Shown here one piece after another: positions 24,060 through 32,218 of a stretch of 36,916 bases of DNA (position 1 is the stretch's first letter; every line of letters begins with the position of its first letter). A program made the position numbers and the translations under genes. Origin of the DNA: an uncultured bacterium (GTDB lineage: Bacteria > Myxococcota_A > Polyangia > Polyangiales > Houyiibacteriaceae); the NCBI GenBank assembly GCA_937984275.1, contig CALJYC010000127.1:1-36916 (forward strand). The letters are read 5' to 3'. Below the pieces are notes generated by a model. That model did not search any database. It worked only from the letters and a program-made list of their open reading frames with translations, and was not told the DNA's origin.

Positions 24060-25549
24060 CAGCGTCTCCAGAACCCAGGCAGGATCAGTGCGAACAGCGT
24101 GAAGAACTCGAGTCGTCCGAGCAGCATGGCGATCGCAAAGAACACCTTACTTCCCGCCGAATAGGAAGAGAAGTTGTCCGGCCCCACGTGGAAGGGTGCG
24201 GGGCCCATGTTGGACAGGCAAGTCAGCATCGTTCCAAACGCGGTGGGTGCCGGAACACCCTCGACCAGCGTCACGAAGAGCAGGCCAAAGCCGATGCATC
24301 CCATGTAGATCAAGAAGAACGATGCGACGTCAGCGAGGACTTGGTTGCTGATCGCGACCTTGCCCATGCGAACCAGCTGCACGGTAGCGGGCCGGAAGCT
24401 CTTCTGAATCTGAGAAACGGCCTGCTTGCCCATCAGCACCGCCCGCTCGACCTTGATGCCGCCCGCGGTAGAGCCGGAGCATCCGCCGACGAACATCAAC
24501 AAGATCACGATGGTAAGCGCGGTGGAGCTGTAAACGCTGTAGTCGTCGGTACCATACCCGGTGGAGGAGATCGTCGTCGCCACCATGAAGAACGAGTAGC
24601 GGAAAGAGGTAAGGAACTCTTCATGCACGCTGAGATTCAGGACCGTCAGCACGAGCACCGCGAGGAGCACGATGCCGACGTACCAGCGAAACTCGATGTT
24701 TCGCACGAGCGTCCTCCAGCTGCCGGTCCGCAGCAGGCCGTAGTAGAGGCCGTAGTTCACGCTGCCGATCAACATGAAGCAGGCGATCACGTACTCGACC
24801 GCGGCGCTGTCGAATCCTCCCACCGAGCTATCGAGCGTCGAGAACCCGCCCGTCGACATCGTCGTGAACGCGTGGCACACGGCGTCGAAAAGGTCGAGGC
24901 CGAGGACCTTGAGCAAGGCGACCTCGAGGATGGTGAAGGCGCCGTAGAGCTTCCAGAGGGTGAACGACGTCTCGGCGATGCGAGGCCTCAACCCTTCGGC
25001 CGTCGTTCCGGGCACCTCTCCGCGGAACAGGTGCTTACCGCCCGCGCCCAAGTTCGGGAAGACGGCAACGAACAACACGACGATGCCCATGCCGCCAAGC
25101 CACTGAATCAAGGAACGCCAAAGCAACAGCGGGCGCGACAAGCGCCCTTCAATGTCCGATATGACCGTGGCGCCTGTGGTCGTGAGACCGCTGACCGATT
25201 CGAAGAACGCATCAGCAACCGACATGCCCGCCCCGAGCATGAAGGGGACGGCTCCACACGCGCCCGCCGCGATCCAAATCAGGCTCACGGCCAGCAGGGC
25301 CTCCCGGCGCGAGATACGCTCGGACACGAAGCGGTTGCCGTAGAGGAACGCCGCCATGCCAATGGTCGACACGATGATGGCAGACAGAGCCAACTCCGCG
25401 GCGCCGCCTTGGGGCCGACTCGGGTCAGGCGCGAACTGGTCCCAGAGCATCCCGACCCCAGCGCACAGCGCGATCATGACGCCGATCCCCAGGACAACGG
25501 CCCCGACTGGTCGGATCACCCCGCGAAAATCTCTCGACTGTGTGGTCAC
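24059..25549 (-). CDS. trkH: Potassium uptake channel subunit TrkH
   Basis: This is the membrane subunit of a Trk/Ktr-type K+ uptake system. The 496-residue protein is a fourfold repeat of membrane-pore-membrane units. The four selectivity-filter segments are visible: 'TTTGAT' (123-128), 'TMSTGGFS', 'ISSTGYGT' and 'LSNMGPA'. The third repeat carries the gating loop region 'VGGCSGSTAGGIK'. About ten hydrophobic helices are present. The start is a GTG at 25549 overlapping the TrkA stop (GTGA). TrkH gating is normally controlled by the cytoplasmic TrkA ring bound to nucleotides, and TrkA is encoded immediately upstream. Its stop overlaps the start of the antiporter-NTPase fusion by one base. Confidence 0.95.
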   Translation of the reverse strand: MTTQSRDFRGVIRPVGAVVLGIGVMIALCAGVGMLWDQFAPDPSRPQGGAAELALSAIIVSTIGMAAFLYGNRFVSERISRREALLAVSLIWIAAGACGAVPFMLGAGMSVADAFFESVSGLTTTGATVISDIEGRLSRPLLLWRSLIQWLGGMGIVVLFVAVFPNLGAGGKHLFRGEVPGTTAEGLRPRIAETSFTLWKLYGAFTILEVALLKVLGLDLFDAVCHAFTTMSTGGFSTLDSSVGGFDSAAVEYVIACFMLIGSVNYGLYYGLLRTGSWRTLVRNIEFRWYVGIVLLAVLVLTVLNLSVHEEFLTSFRYSFFMVATTISSTGYGTDDYSVYSSTALTIVILLMFVGGCSGSTAGGIKVERAVLMGKQAVSQIQKSFRPATVQLVRMGKVAISNQVLADVASFFLIYMGCIGFGLLFVTLVEGVPAPTAFGTMLTCLSNMGPAPFHVGPDNFSSYSAGSKVFFAIAMLLGRLEFFTLFALILPGFWRR

Positions 25550-26886
25550 TCACCCCTCGGTCGAAAGAGCCGCTCGACGGTTGCCCGCGCTTCTTTGGTC
25601 GTCATCAGGATGACCCGATCACCTGGCCGCACGACGTCTTTGCCGTGTGGAATGATCACGTCGTCGCCGTGTACGATCGCCGCAAGGAGGGAGCCTCGGG
25701 GCAGGTTCATTCGGTGCAGCGGTTTGTTGACCGCGCGGCACTTCGGGCTCGCCGTGAGCTCGACGACCTCGGCCTGACCGTCTTCGAGTACCGTCAGGCT
25801 GTGGAGACCTCCGCCTCGGGAGAAGCGCAGGATTTGGTCCGATGCCACGGTGCGCGGGGAAAGAACGATGTCGACACCGAGTTGGCGGTAGATCGACGTG
25901 TAGTCGGCGCGCTGCACGATCGTTGCGGTTCGCTTGCACCCCGCGCGCTGTGCGAGGAGGGCCGCCATGAGGTTGATCTCGTCCTGCTTCGTGACCGCAG
26001 CAAACAGATCATAGGTGCCGACCTCTTCTTCTGCGAGGAGCGCCCCATCGGTGCCGTCGCCATGCACGACCTCGATCCCCTGGAACTCGCCGCTGACCTC
26101 CTCGGCGGTGGCGAGGTCGCTTTCGATCATCATGACTGTCGCCTGCTGTTGCAACAGCTCCCGCGCGAGCGCCTTGCCGACGACGCCGCCACCGACGATG
26201 CAGACTCGGCGCGCCTCGCGTTCCTTGCTGAAGAGGCGCTCTGCGGCGAGCACACCCTCGGGGCGTCCGATCAAATACACGCGGTCGCCTTTGACCAACA
26301 CGTCTGCGCCGCCGGGAACGAACAGCTCTCCGTCACGGACGACCGCGCTCACCAGCGTGTGTGGCGGGAGCTCGACCGCAGAGAGCGGTTTGTTGAGGGC
26401 GCGCGACTCATCGAGGTCGATTTGCACGAGCTCGACCCGATCCTGCGCGAGATCCACGACATCTGAGGCACCATATGACCGAGCGATGCGGCTGAGCTCT
26501 TGAGCGACTAGCACGCGCGGATTGATCACGACGTCGACCCCGAGCAGCCCGTAGCGTATGCCGTCGGTCCACTCGGACCATGCGGTGCCCTGGACGCGCG
26601 CCACGACGTGCTTCGCTCCCAGCTGCTTGGCGGCAAGTGCGGCGATCAGGTTCATCTCGTCGTGGTTCGTTACAGCGACGACCAGGTCCGCGCGGGCCAC
26701 ACCCGCAATCTTGAGCAGGGTTTCACTCGCCCCATATCCAACGATCGATGCGACGTCATAGTGCTCTTCGGCGTACTGCACCGCCTTGGCGTTCGCATCG
26801 ACGGCGACGATATCGTGTCCTTCTTTGTCGAGGACGCTCAACAAGTGCCGCCCGACTTCGCCCAAACCTATGACGACAATGTTCAT
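25546..26886 (-). CDS. trkA: Trk system K+ uptake regulatory protein TrkA
   Basis: A cytoplasmic gating subunit with two RCK (KTN-TrkA_C) halves. The first Rossmann half starts 'MNIVVIGLGEVGRHL' with an acidic residue in 'IVAVDANAK' at the end of strand 2, typical of NAD(H)-binding RCK domains. The second begins near residue 230 with 'CIVGGGVVGKALA' and 'MMIESDLATAEEV'. TrkA_C domains lie after each half (around 'LSAVELPPHTLVSAVVRDGE' and 'LHRMNLPRGSLLAAIVHGDD'). Length 446 is close to E. coli TrkA (458). The ATG overlaps the upstream antiporter stop by four bases (ATGA). It may also act on the neighbouring antiporters, since RCK domains regulate Kef-type exchangers; that is inference. Confidence 0.95.
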   Translation of the reverse strand: MNIVVIGLGEVGRHLLSVLDKEGHDIVAVDANAKAVQYAEEHYDVASIVGYGASETLLKIAGVARADLVVAVTNHDEMNLIAALAAKQLGAKHVVARVQGTAWSEWTDGIRYGLLGVDVVINPRVLVAQELSRIARSYGASDVVDLAQDRVELVQIDLDESRALNKPLSAVELPPHTLVSAVVRDGELFVPGGADVLVKGDRVYLIGRPEGVLAAERLFSKEREARRVCIVGGGVVGKALARELLQQQATVMMIESDLATAEEVSGEFQGIEVVHGDGTDGALLAEEEVGTYDLFAAVTKQDEINLMAALLAQRAGCKRTATIVQRADYTSIYRQLGVDIVLSPRTVASDQILRFSRGGGLHSLTVLEDGQAEVVELTASPKCRAVNKPLHRMNLPRGSLLAAIVHGDDVIIPHGKDVVRPGDRVILMTTKEARATVERLFRPRGE

Positions 26887-28223
26887 CTGCTAGTTACCTC
26901 GATCGATGTTCGGGAATCGGAATCCTTGAGCTCGCGCTGGATCTCGCCCTCATCGACCAGCAAGCCTCTCAGCAATCGCGGTGCCATCAGGTCATTCAAG
27001 ATGATGGAACCCAGAACGACGGAGTACGCGATCTTTGCGGCCTCTCCCTCGTAGACCAGGCGAAAAGAGACGGCCATCGCAAGCGTGACGTCACCGTGCG
27101 CCAACAACCCACGGAACAAGTCCTTACGCAGGCTGGTACCCCAGCCGGCGATCACGCTCGCGAGCCATTTAGCACCCGTGCGGGCGACGAGGAATCCTCC
27201 CAACGCGAGTAGGGTCGGCACCAGCTCCGTGCGCTCCCACAGCGCGCCGGCAAAGATCAGCAGCACGATCGCCATCGGACGTTCGGTCGACTCGAGCGTG
27301 GTATGCAAGAGCTGGCCACCTCGCGCAAAGTTCACCAGCACGAACCCCATCGAGAGGTTCACGGCCAACGGCGAAAGCTCGAGGAAATACGCCCCGCCGG
27401 ACGCGAAGGCGATGATGCCGACCAATGCTAAGAATCGCGAGTTGTCCGACTCATCGCCGGCTAGGAAGAGTGAAAACAAGAACCCCAGCGCGCCGCCGAG
27501 CAACACCGTGACCCATGCCCACAGTGCAGGGGAGTAGTCCTGGGCTTGCGGGGCGTTCTCGTGGAAAACGCAGAAGATCAAGCCAAACGCGAGGATGACC
27601 GCGATGTCCCCGAGGCGTGTTCCGTTTCGCAACAGTGAAGCGAGGCGTCCGCTGACCTCGTAGCGCCTCGCGAGCAGGTCGAATGGCTCCGCCGAGTCAG
27701 CCGCCGCAAAACAGGCCAGCGCCGAAGCGCTCAACGCAGCGTCACGAGGGGAGGTGAAGACCCACCCCGTCTTCGTGAAAAAGTAATAAGACCCGATGCC
27801 GACCGCTACACCCGGCAGAAGGTGATGCAGGAACACGACGCGCCACGTGGCAGGGTCGAGCTTCTGAAGACTAGCGAAGTCGAAGTCCGTACCGCGCAGC
27901 AACCCGACCCACCCAGCTGCGAGCGCGATGATCGGCAGCAACCCGGCGACGTTGTCGAGCGCGTGGATTGCGGGGAAGGCCGGGCCCAGCAAGAACCCCA
28001 ACAACAGATACTCGGCACCGCTGACGACGAGAAACCGACGCTGCAATCGCTCGACGACGTTATGCGCGAGAACGTACGCAACGCCGATCACGATCACGAG
28101 CAAGACGACCGTCCCCAGATCATCCGCGCTGTCGCTTGGACCCGACCCGCTCGCCGCGTGTGCGACGCCCGGCAGTGCCGCCCAGACGAGCGGCACCACG
28201 GTCACCATCAGCCTCCCCAGCAT
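26883..28223 (-). CDS. CPA2-like cation/proton antiporter with N-terminal signal-like segment
   Basis: The 446-residue protein has a hydrophobic N-terminus ending 'GVAHAASG' that looks like a cleavable signal peptide. A short polar linker (~25-36) and about 12-13 membrane segments follow. 'YLLLGFLLGPAFP' (~72-84) and 'NGTRLGDIAVILAFGLIF' (Asp206, preceded by Gly) fit the Na+/H+ exchanger (CPA2/Kef) fold. The conserved Asp is in the ion-binding position but its usual partner is absent. A short cytoplasmic tail without RCK domain suggests TrkA, encoded next, could supply regulation. The first ATG is at 28223. A second in-frame ATG at 28208 has GGGGAGG just upstream and may be the true start. 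It is first in the ion operon. Confidence 0.85.
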   Translation of the reverse strand: MLGRLMVTVVPLVWAALPGVAHAASGSGPSDSADDLGTVVLLVIVIGVAYVLAHNVVERLQRRFLVVSGAEYLLLGFLLGPAFPAIHALDNVAGLLPIIALAAGWVGLLRGTDFDFASLQKLDPATWRVVFLHHLLPGVAVGIGSYYFFTKTGWVFTSPRDAALSASALACFAAADSAEPFDLLARRYEVSGRLASLLRNGTRLGDIAVILAFGLIFCVFHENAPQAQDYSPALWAWVTVLLGGALGFLFSLFLAGDESDNSRFLALVGIIAFASGGAYFLELSPLAVNLSMGFVLVNFARGGQLLHTTLESTERPMAIVLLIFAGALWERTELVPTLLALGGFLVARTGAKWLASVIAGWGTSLRKDLFRGLLAHGDVTLAMAVSFRLVYEGEAAKIAYSVVLGSIILNDLMAPRLLRGLLVDEGEIQRELKDSDSRTSIEVTSR

Positions 28224-28310
28224 ATCCGCCTAATTGTGAAGAAGAAGCTCCGGGAGCGGTAGTTTCGGGCTGGACAGGTGTTTAGCGTGCCTCAATGGCC
28301 CACCAGGACG
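28224..28310 (-). other. Intergenic region upstream of the ion-homeostasis operon
   Basis: These 87 bases separate the TetR stop from the antiporter start. A small inverted repeat GCTCCGGGAGC lies at 28247-28257, followed on the minus strand by a pyrimidine-rich TTCTTCTTC. There is no convincing -35/-10 pair and no stem with a T-run. The operon promoter may be weak, activator-dependent, or read through from the TetR gene. Confidence 0.3.
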
Positions 28311-28976
28311 CTACTTTCGCAGCCCCTCGAGCACAATCGAGATGAGACTCTTCGTGGTTTCGATGGGATCCATTTGGATCTGGTTGCGTACCGAGGCCAG
28401 TGCGAGCGCCTCCACGGCGCCGAGCACGGCAACGGCACTCACGCGCGGGTCGGAGACGACGACCAGTTGACGATCCACCGCGACTTGGCTGAGCGTCATC
28501 GCGCGCTCGTCCAGGTCGGTTGCTAGATCCGAGATCGCCTGCCGCGCTGTGGTCGCCGGGGCTCGACGCTCTTGCAGATACAGGCACATGGCGTCGGGGT
28601 GCATCGCGAGCGCGCCGACGAGCCTATTGCCGAGTTGCGCGTATGCAGCGACCGCATCCCCACGGCTGCCCGCTTCCCGCAGCGCGTCGTCGCATTCCCT
28701 GACCGCTTGCCGGGTCGTACTGGCCACCGGCTCGATGACGGCTTCGACCAGGTCTGCTTTGTCCCGGAAATACCGGTAGAAGTTACCTTTTGCCATGCCG
28801 GCTTCACGAGCGACGTCGTCGATCGTCACCGCTTCGATCCCCCGCTCCAAAAAGAGCAAAAGCCCAGCGTTTATCAGGTCTTGGACGCGCTTGCGCCGGT
28901 TGATGTCTCGCTTGCCCCCAAACGCGCCGGGCCGCTCCACGGGGCCCGCGCGCCTGGGCCGTCTTTCGTCATCCAT
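28311..28976 (-). CDS. TetR/AcrR-family transcriptional regulator
   Basis: The 221-residue protein has an Arg/Lys-rich N-terminus and a TetR-type helix-turn-helix at ~45-75: 'GIEAVTIDDVAREAGMAKGN', directly followed by 'FYRYFRDKADLVEAV'. The C-terminal helical ligand domain shows no recognisable ligand signature. I chose the ATG at 28976 because AGGAGC lies 6 bases upstream. The open frame continues to 29039 but would run through the predicted promoter. It is divergent from lipoyl synthase, and a perfect palindrome sits in its own promoter, so it probably represses itself and perhaps the lipoate/oxoacid dehydrogenase genes. It might also influence the ion operon downstream on the same strand. 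Confidence 0.9.
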   Translation of the reverse strand: MDDERRPRRAGPVERPGAFGGKRDINRRKRVQDLINAGLLLFLERGIEAVTIDDVAREAGMAKGNFYRYFRDKADLVEAVIEPVASTTRQAVRECDDALREAGSRGDAVAAYAQLGNRLVGALAMHPDAMCLYLQERRAPATTARQAISDLATDLDERAMTLSQVAVDRQLVVVSDPRVSAVAVLGAVEALALASVRNQIQMDPIETTKSLISIVLEGLRK

Positions 28977-29016
28977 CGAGGTGCTCCTAACGGGGATCGA
29001 GCCGCTGCGATGGCCC

Positions 29017-29044
29017 ATTATGGGGCACGCCTGCCCCACGTAAA
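29017..29044 (-). promoter_or_regulatory. Predicted sigma-70 promoter of the TetR gene
   Basis: On the minus strand, TTTACG (29039-29044) as -35 and CATAAT (29017-29022) as -10 are separated by 16 bases. Transcription would start near 29010, ahead of the AGGAGC ribosome site at 28983-28988. The -10 matches consensus at five of six positions and the -35 at four. Confidence 0.55.
29021..29038. promoter_or_regulatory. Candidate TetR-family operator, perfect palindrome
   Basis: TGGGGCA and TGCCCCA (7-bp arms) flank the 4-base spacer CGCC. The palindrome fills the whole spacer between the predicted -35 and -10 of the TetR promoter and overlaps the -10 by two bases, so a bound dimer would block polymerase. 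A second 10-bp palindrome, TTTCGCGAAA, lies at 29050-29059 and could be another site. Confidence 0.55.
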
Positions 29045-29139
29045 GTGGGTTTCGCGAAAATATTGCGCCTGGGCGGCCCGCTTTTCAAAACATTGCGGAA
29101 AATCAAGGAAACCGCCACAATTCGTAGCGTTAGACACGA

Positions 29140-29168
29140 TTGACACGGAAGGTGCGGCCCCCTAAGAG
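29140..29168 (+). promoter_or_regulatory. Candidate promoter of lipA and the 2-oxoacid dehydrogenase genes
   Basis: A perfect -35 TTGACA (29140-29145) is followed after 17 bases by TAAGAG (29163-29168), a weak -10. The weak -10 is part of an inverted repeat CTAAG-N7-CTTAG (29162-29178). GGAG at 29187-29190 is a ribosome site 6 bases before the lipA ATG. A weaker alternative pair is TTGCGG (29093-29098) with CACAAT (29116-29121). Confidence 0.4.
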
Positions 29169-29196
29169 CTTGGCTTAGGACTCATCGGAGCAACGG

Positions 29197-30153
29197 ATGA
29201 CCTTACCCGCTCGCAAACCTGAATGGCTTCGGGTTCGGCTCCCCACTGGGCCGCAGCAGGACGAATTTCAGGGTCTGAAGTCCCGATTTCGTGGCCGCGG
29301 CCTGCACACCGTGTGCGAAGAGGCCCGCTGCCCGAACATCTTCGAGTGCTGGGGGCAGGGGACCGCCACCGTGATGATCCTCGGGGACACCTGCACCCGC
29401 GGCTGCCGGTTCTGCTCGGTCAACACCGGGAAGCCGGGCGGGGTGGTCGATCCAGACGAGCCCGAGAAGACCGCCTTGTCGCTCGCCGAGATGGGGCTCG
29501 CCTACGTGGTGCTGACGATGGTCGATCGGGACGACCTCAACGACGGCGGCGCTGCACACGTTGCGAAGACGGTTCGGCGCATCAAGCATCACAGCCCGGA
29601 GCTTCGCGTCGAGACGCTGGTTGGCGATTTCCGGGGCCAACGCGAGGACGTTCGAACCGTCGTGAGAGAAGGAAGCCCCGATGTCTTTGCGCACAATGTA
29701 GAGGTCGTACCGCGCTTGCAGCGACCCATTCGGGATGCGCGCTGTTCGTGGGACCGTTCGGTCGAGGCGCTGATCGCGGCCAAGGATCTCGGCTCTTCCA
29801 TCACCAAGTCGTCGCTGATGGTAGGCCTCGGCGAAGAGCGCGATGAAGTGCTCGAAGCGATGCAACTCCTGCGGGACGCTGATGTCGACGTGCTGACCAT
29901 CGGTCAGTACCTGCGGCCCACCAAGCGTCACGCGGCGGTCGAACGCTACGTCGAGCCCGGGGAATTCGCACAATACGAGCGGGCCGGCGCCGACATGGGT
30001 TTCCGCTTCGTCGCGTCTGGGCCGCTGGTTCGATCGAGTTATCGCGCGGCGGAGATCTTTCTTACGGGAGCGCTTGCGGCAGAGACGAATGCGGGTGAGG
30101 TGCCGCCGATGGATCGCTACGGCAAGAAGAAGAAACTCGCCGTTCTGACCTGA
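29197..30153 (+). CDS. lipA: Lipoyl synthase (radical SAM)
   Basis: This enzyme inserts two sulfurs into octanoyl groups on lipoyl domains, using S-adenosylmethionine and two 4Fe-4S clusters. The auxiliary cluster motif is Cys40-x4-Cys45-x5-Cys51 ('CEEARCPNIFEC'). The radical SAM motif is Cys66-x3-Cys70-x2-Cys73 ('CTRGCRFC'). 'VDRDDLNDGGA', 'NVEVVPRLQRPIRD' and 'GLGEERDEV' follow, and the C-terminal 'RSSYRA' carries the serine that ligates the auxiliary cluster. At 318 residues it is a normal length. It lies 8 bases upstream of the E1alpha gene, and the E2 encoded two genes later carries the lipoyl domain that this enzyme would modify. Confidence 0.97.
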   Translation: MTLPARKPEWLRVRLPTGPQQDEFQGLKSRFRGRGLHTVCEEARCPNIFECWGQGTATVMILGDTCTRGCRFCSVNTGKPGGVVDPDEPEKTALSLAEMGLAYVVLTMVDRDDLNDGGAAHVAKTVRRIKHHSPELRVETLVGDFRGQREDVRTVVREGSPDVFAHNVEVVPRLQRPIRDARCSWDRSVEALIAAKDLGSSITKSSLMVGLGEERDEVLEAMQLLRDADVDVLTIGQYLRPTKRHAAVERYVEPGEFAQYERAGADMGFRFVASGPLVRSSYRAAEIFLTGALAAETNAGEVPPMDRYGKKKKLAVLT

Positions 30154-30161
30154 GGGGGAAC

Positions 30162-31244
30162 ATGCACGTGATTCGCGACGATGGAAGCCTCGACCCAACG
30201 CGCGACCCGGGCCTGTCGATCGACGAGGTGGTCGCCCTCTACAAAGCGATGGTCCGAACTCGGATCGTCGACGATCGCCTAGAGAAGATCCAGCGGCAGG
30301 GCCGCATCGCGTTTCACGTTGGCTCGCTCGGAGAAGAGGCCGCCATCATCGGCGCCGCAGGAGCGCTCCGCGATCGAGATTGGATCGTTCCCTGCTACCG
30401 GGAGGTGGGCGCCCTGCTTTGGCGAGGTTACCCACTTCAGCAGTACGTCGACCACATGTACGGCAACGCAGACGACCCGCTGCTAGGCCGCCAGATGCCA
30501 GACCACACATTCAGCCGCGCGCATCGCTACCTTTCTGTGAGCGCGCCGATAGGCACCCAGATTCCGCACGCCGTCGGTGTCGCGATGGCGGCAAAAAAGC
30601 GCGGCCTCGACGAGTGCGTCGGCGTGTTTTTCGGCGACGGTGCGACGAGCTCGAACGACTTCCACGCAGCGATGAACTTCGCGGGGGTGTATCAGGCGCC
30701 GGTGTTGTTCTTGTGCCGGAACAACGGCTACGCGATCAGTCTGCCGGCGGAGCAGCAAACCGCGACGCGCACCATGGCGGAAAAGGCAGCGGCCTACCGA
30801 GTGCCGGCAGCTCGGGTCGATGGCAACGATGTCCTAGCGGTCTGGCGGGCCGTGCGCGACGGGGTGCAGCGGGCCGCCGATGGGGGCGGACCGACGTTCA
30901 TCGAGCTGATGACATATCGCCTCGGCGGTCATTCGACCTCGGACGACCCGCGAATCTACCGGAGCGAGGAAGAGACCGACTCCTGGCGGAAGGCCGACCC
31001 GATGTTGCGGCTCCGAAAGCACATCGAGCAGCGCGGCGTCTGGAACGACGACCTCGACGGCGATTGGCGCGCGGTCTGCGATGGGGAGGTCAAGGAGTGT
31101 GTGCGGCGTGCAGAAGAAAAACCGGCGCCCGCGCTCGTCGAGATGTTCACCGATGTGTACGAAGAGCAACCGTGGCATCTTCGTGAGCAGCAGGCGCAAT
31201 GCATCGACGGTCCACGTGCGACTGCCGAGGAGGATGAGTCATGA
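30162..31244 (+). CDS. bkdA1: 2-oxoacid dehydrogenase E1 alpha subunit, branched-chain type
   Basis: This is the thiamine-diphosphate-dependent decarboxylase subunit of a 2-oxoacid dehydrogenase complex. The 360-residue protein has the ThDP motif Gly158-Asp159-Gly160 ending at Asn187-Asn188, inside 'FFGDGATSSNDFHAAMNFAG' and 'LCRNNGYAISLP'. 'YRLGGHSTSDDPRIYR' is typical of branched-chain 2-oxoacid dehydrogenase E1alpha rather than pyruvate dehydrogenase. The branched-chain assignment is therefore based on sequence style, and pyruvate use cannot be excluded. GAGGGGG precedes the ATG. The stop overlaps the E1beta start as ATGA. Confidence 0.88.
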   Translation: MHVIRDDGSLDPTRDPGLSIDEVVALYKAMVRTRIVDDRLEKIQRQGRIAFHVGSLGEEAAIIGAAGALRDRDWIVPCYREVGALLWRGYPLQQYVDHMYGNADDPLLGRQMPDHTFSRAHRYLSVSAPIGTQIPHAVGVAMAAKKRGLDECVGVFFGDGATSSNDFHAAMNFAGVYQAPVLFLCRNNGYAISLPAEQQTATRTMAEKAAAYRVPAARVDGNDVLAVWRAVRDGVQRAADGGGPTFIELMTYRLGGHSTSDDPRIYRSEEETDSWRKADPMLRLRKHIEQRGVWNDDLDGDWRAVCDGEVKECVRRAEEKPAPALVEMFTDVYEEQPWHLREQQAQCIDGPRATAEEDES

Positions 31245-32215
31245 CTCAGATGAATCTCGTCCAGGCGATCAACAGCGGGCTTCGAGGTGCGCTCCAGGAG
31301 GACGACAACGTCTTGGTGATGGGCGAGGATGTCGGGCGGCTGGGCGGTGTCTTTCGCGTCACCCAGGGGCTTCAAGAGGAGTTCGGCGCGGACCGCGTCC
31401 TCGATACGCCGCTATCGGAAACTGGAATCTTGGGGACGGCCATCGGAATGGCTCTTCATGGACTGAGGCCAGTTTCGGAGATTCAGTTCGCCGATTTCAT
31501 CTATCCGGGCTTCGACCAGTTGGTGAGCGAAGCAGCGAAGTACCGCTATCGAACGGCCGGGGAGTTTCACGTGCCTATGGTGGTACGCACGCCTTACGGT
31601 GGCGGCATTCGCGGCGGGCAGTATCACTCGCAGTCGCCCGAGGCTCTGTTCATCCACACCCCGGGGCTCAAGGTCGTGTGTCCGTCGAACCCATACGACG
31701 CGAAAGGGCTCTTACTCGAGGCGATTCGCGACGAGGATCCAGTCCTTTTCTTGGAGCCAAAGCGTGTATATCGCGCGGTGAAGATGGACGTGCCCGACAC
31801 GCCGTACACCGTCCCGCTCGGGGAGGCGAAGGTTGTTCGGCCTGGGGAGCAAGTCACCTGCGTCGCGTGGGGGGCGATGCTCTATGAAGCGTTCACTGCG
31901 GCGGAAGAGGTAGCGAAGCAGGGCATCGACGTCGAAGTGATCGACCTGCGCACGTTGTGGCCTCTCGATATCGACGCGATCGTCTCCAGCGTCGAGAAGA
32001 CCGGCCGTGTCGTCATCGTGCACGAAGCGCCGCGGACCTGTGGCTTTGGGAGCGAGCTCGTCGCGCTGATCACCGAGCGCGCGTTCCTGAATCTCGAGGC
32101 GCCGCCGGTCCGCGTAACCGGCTGGGACACCCCATTCCCTTTGACCCACGAGCGCGAGTATCTTCCCCTGGCTCACCGCATCGCTCCCGCGTTGCTCGAT
32201 ACGGCGAGGTACTGA
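31241..32215 (+). CDS. bkdA2: 2-oxoacid dehydrogenase E1 beta subunit, branched-chain type
   Basis: The partner of E1alpha in the heterotetrameric decarboxylase. The 324-residue protein contains 'VMGEDVGRLGGVFRVTQGLQ' near the N-terminus and 'DTPLSETGILGTAIGMALHG'. 'IQFADFIYPGFDQLVSEAAK', 'PYGGGIRGGQYHSQSPEALF' and 'HTPGLKVVCPSNPYDAKGLL' follow. The run HSQSPEA..HTPGLKVV with 'EPKRVYRA' is characteristic of branched-chain E1beta. Its start overlaps the E1alpha stop by four bases, and its stop lies 3 bases before the E2 ATG, which implies balanced co-translation. Confidence 0.9.
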   Translation: MTQMNLVQAINSGLRGALQEDDNVLVMGEDVGRLGGVFRVTQGLQEEFGADRVLDTPLSETGILGTAIGMALHGLRPVSEIQFADFIYPGFDQLVSEAAKYRYRTAGEFHVPMVVRTPYGGGIRGGQYHSQSPEALFIHTPGLKVVCPSNPYDAKGLLLEAIRDEDPVLFLEPKRVYRAVKMDVPDTPYTVPLGEAKVVRPGEQVTCVAWGAMLYEAFTAAEEVAKQGIDVEVIDLRTLWPLDIDAIVSSVEKTGRVVIVHEAPRTCGFGSELVALITERAFLNLEAPPVRVTGWDTPFPLTHEREYLPLAHRIAPALLDTARY

Positions 32216-32218
32216 CCG

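Noticed and set aside
24047-25777. Long open frame on the plus strand (576 codons) opposite trkH and trkA
   Set aside because: It is antisense to two clearly conserved genes. Its translation is rich in Arg, His, Glu and Gln with no recognisable motif, as expected from high-GC shadow frames.
28247-28257. Terminator of the TetR gene
   Set aside because: The 11-base inverted repeat has only a one-base centre and no T-run, so it cannot form a proper terminator hairpin.
29203-30198. Open minus-strand frame of 331 codons opposite lipA
   Set aside because: lipA has all cluster-binding cysteines in the sense frame; the antisense product has low-complexity Arg/His/Pro composition.
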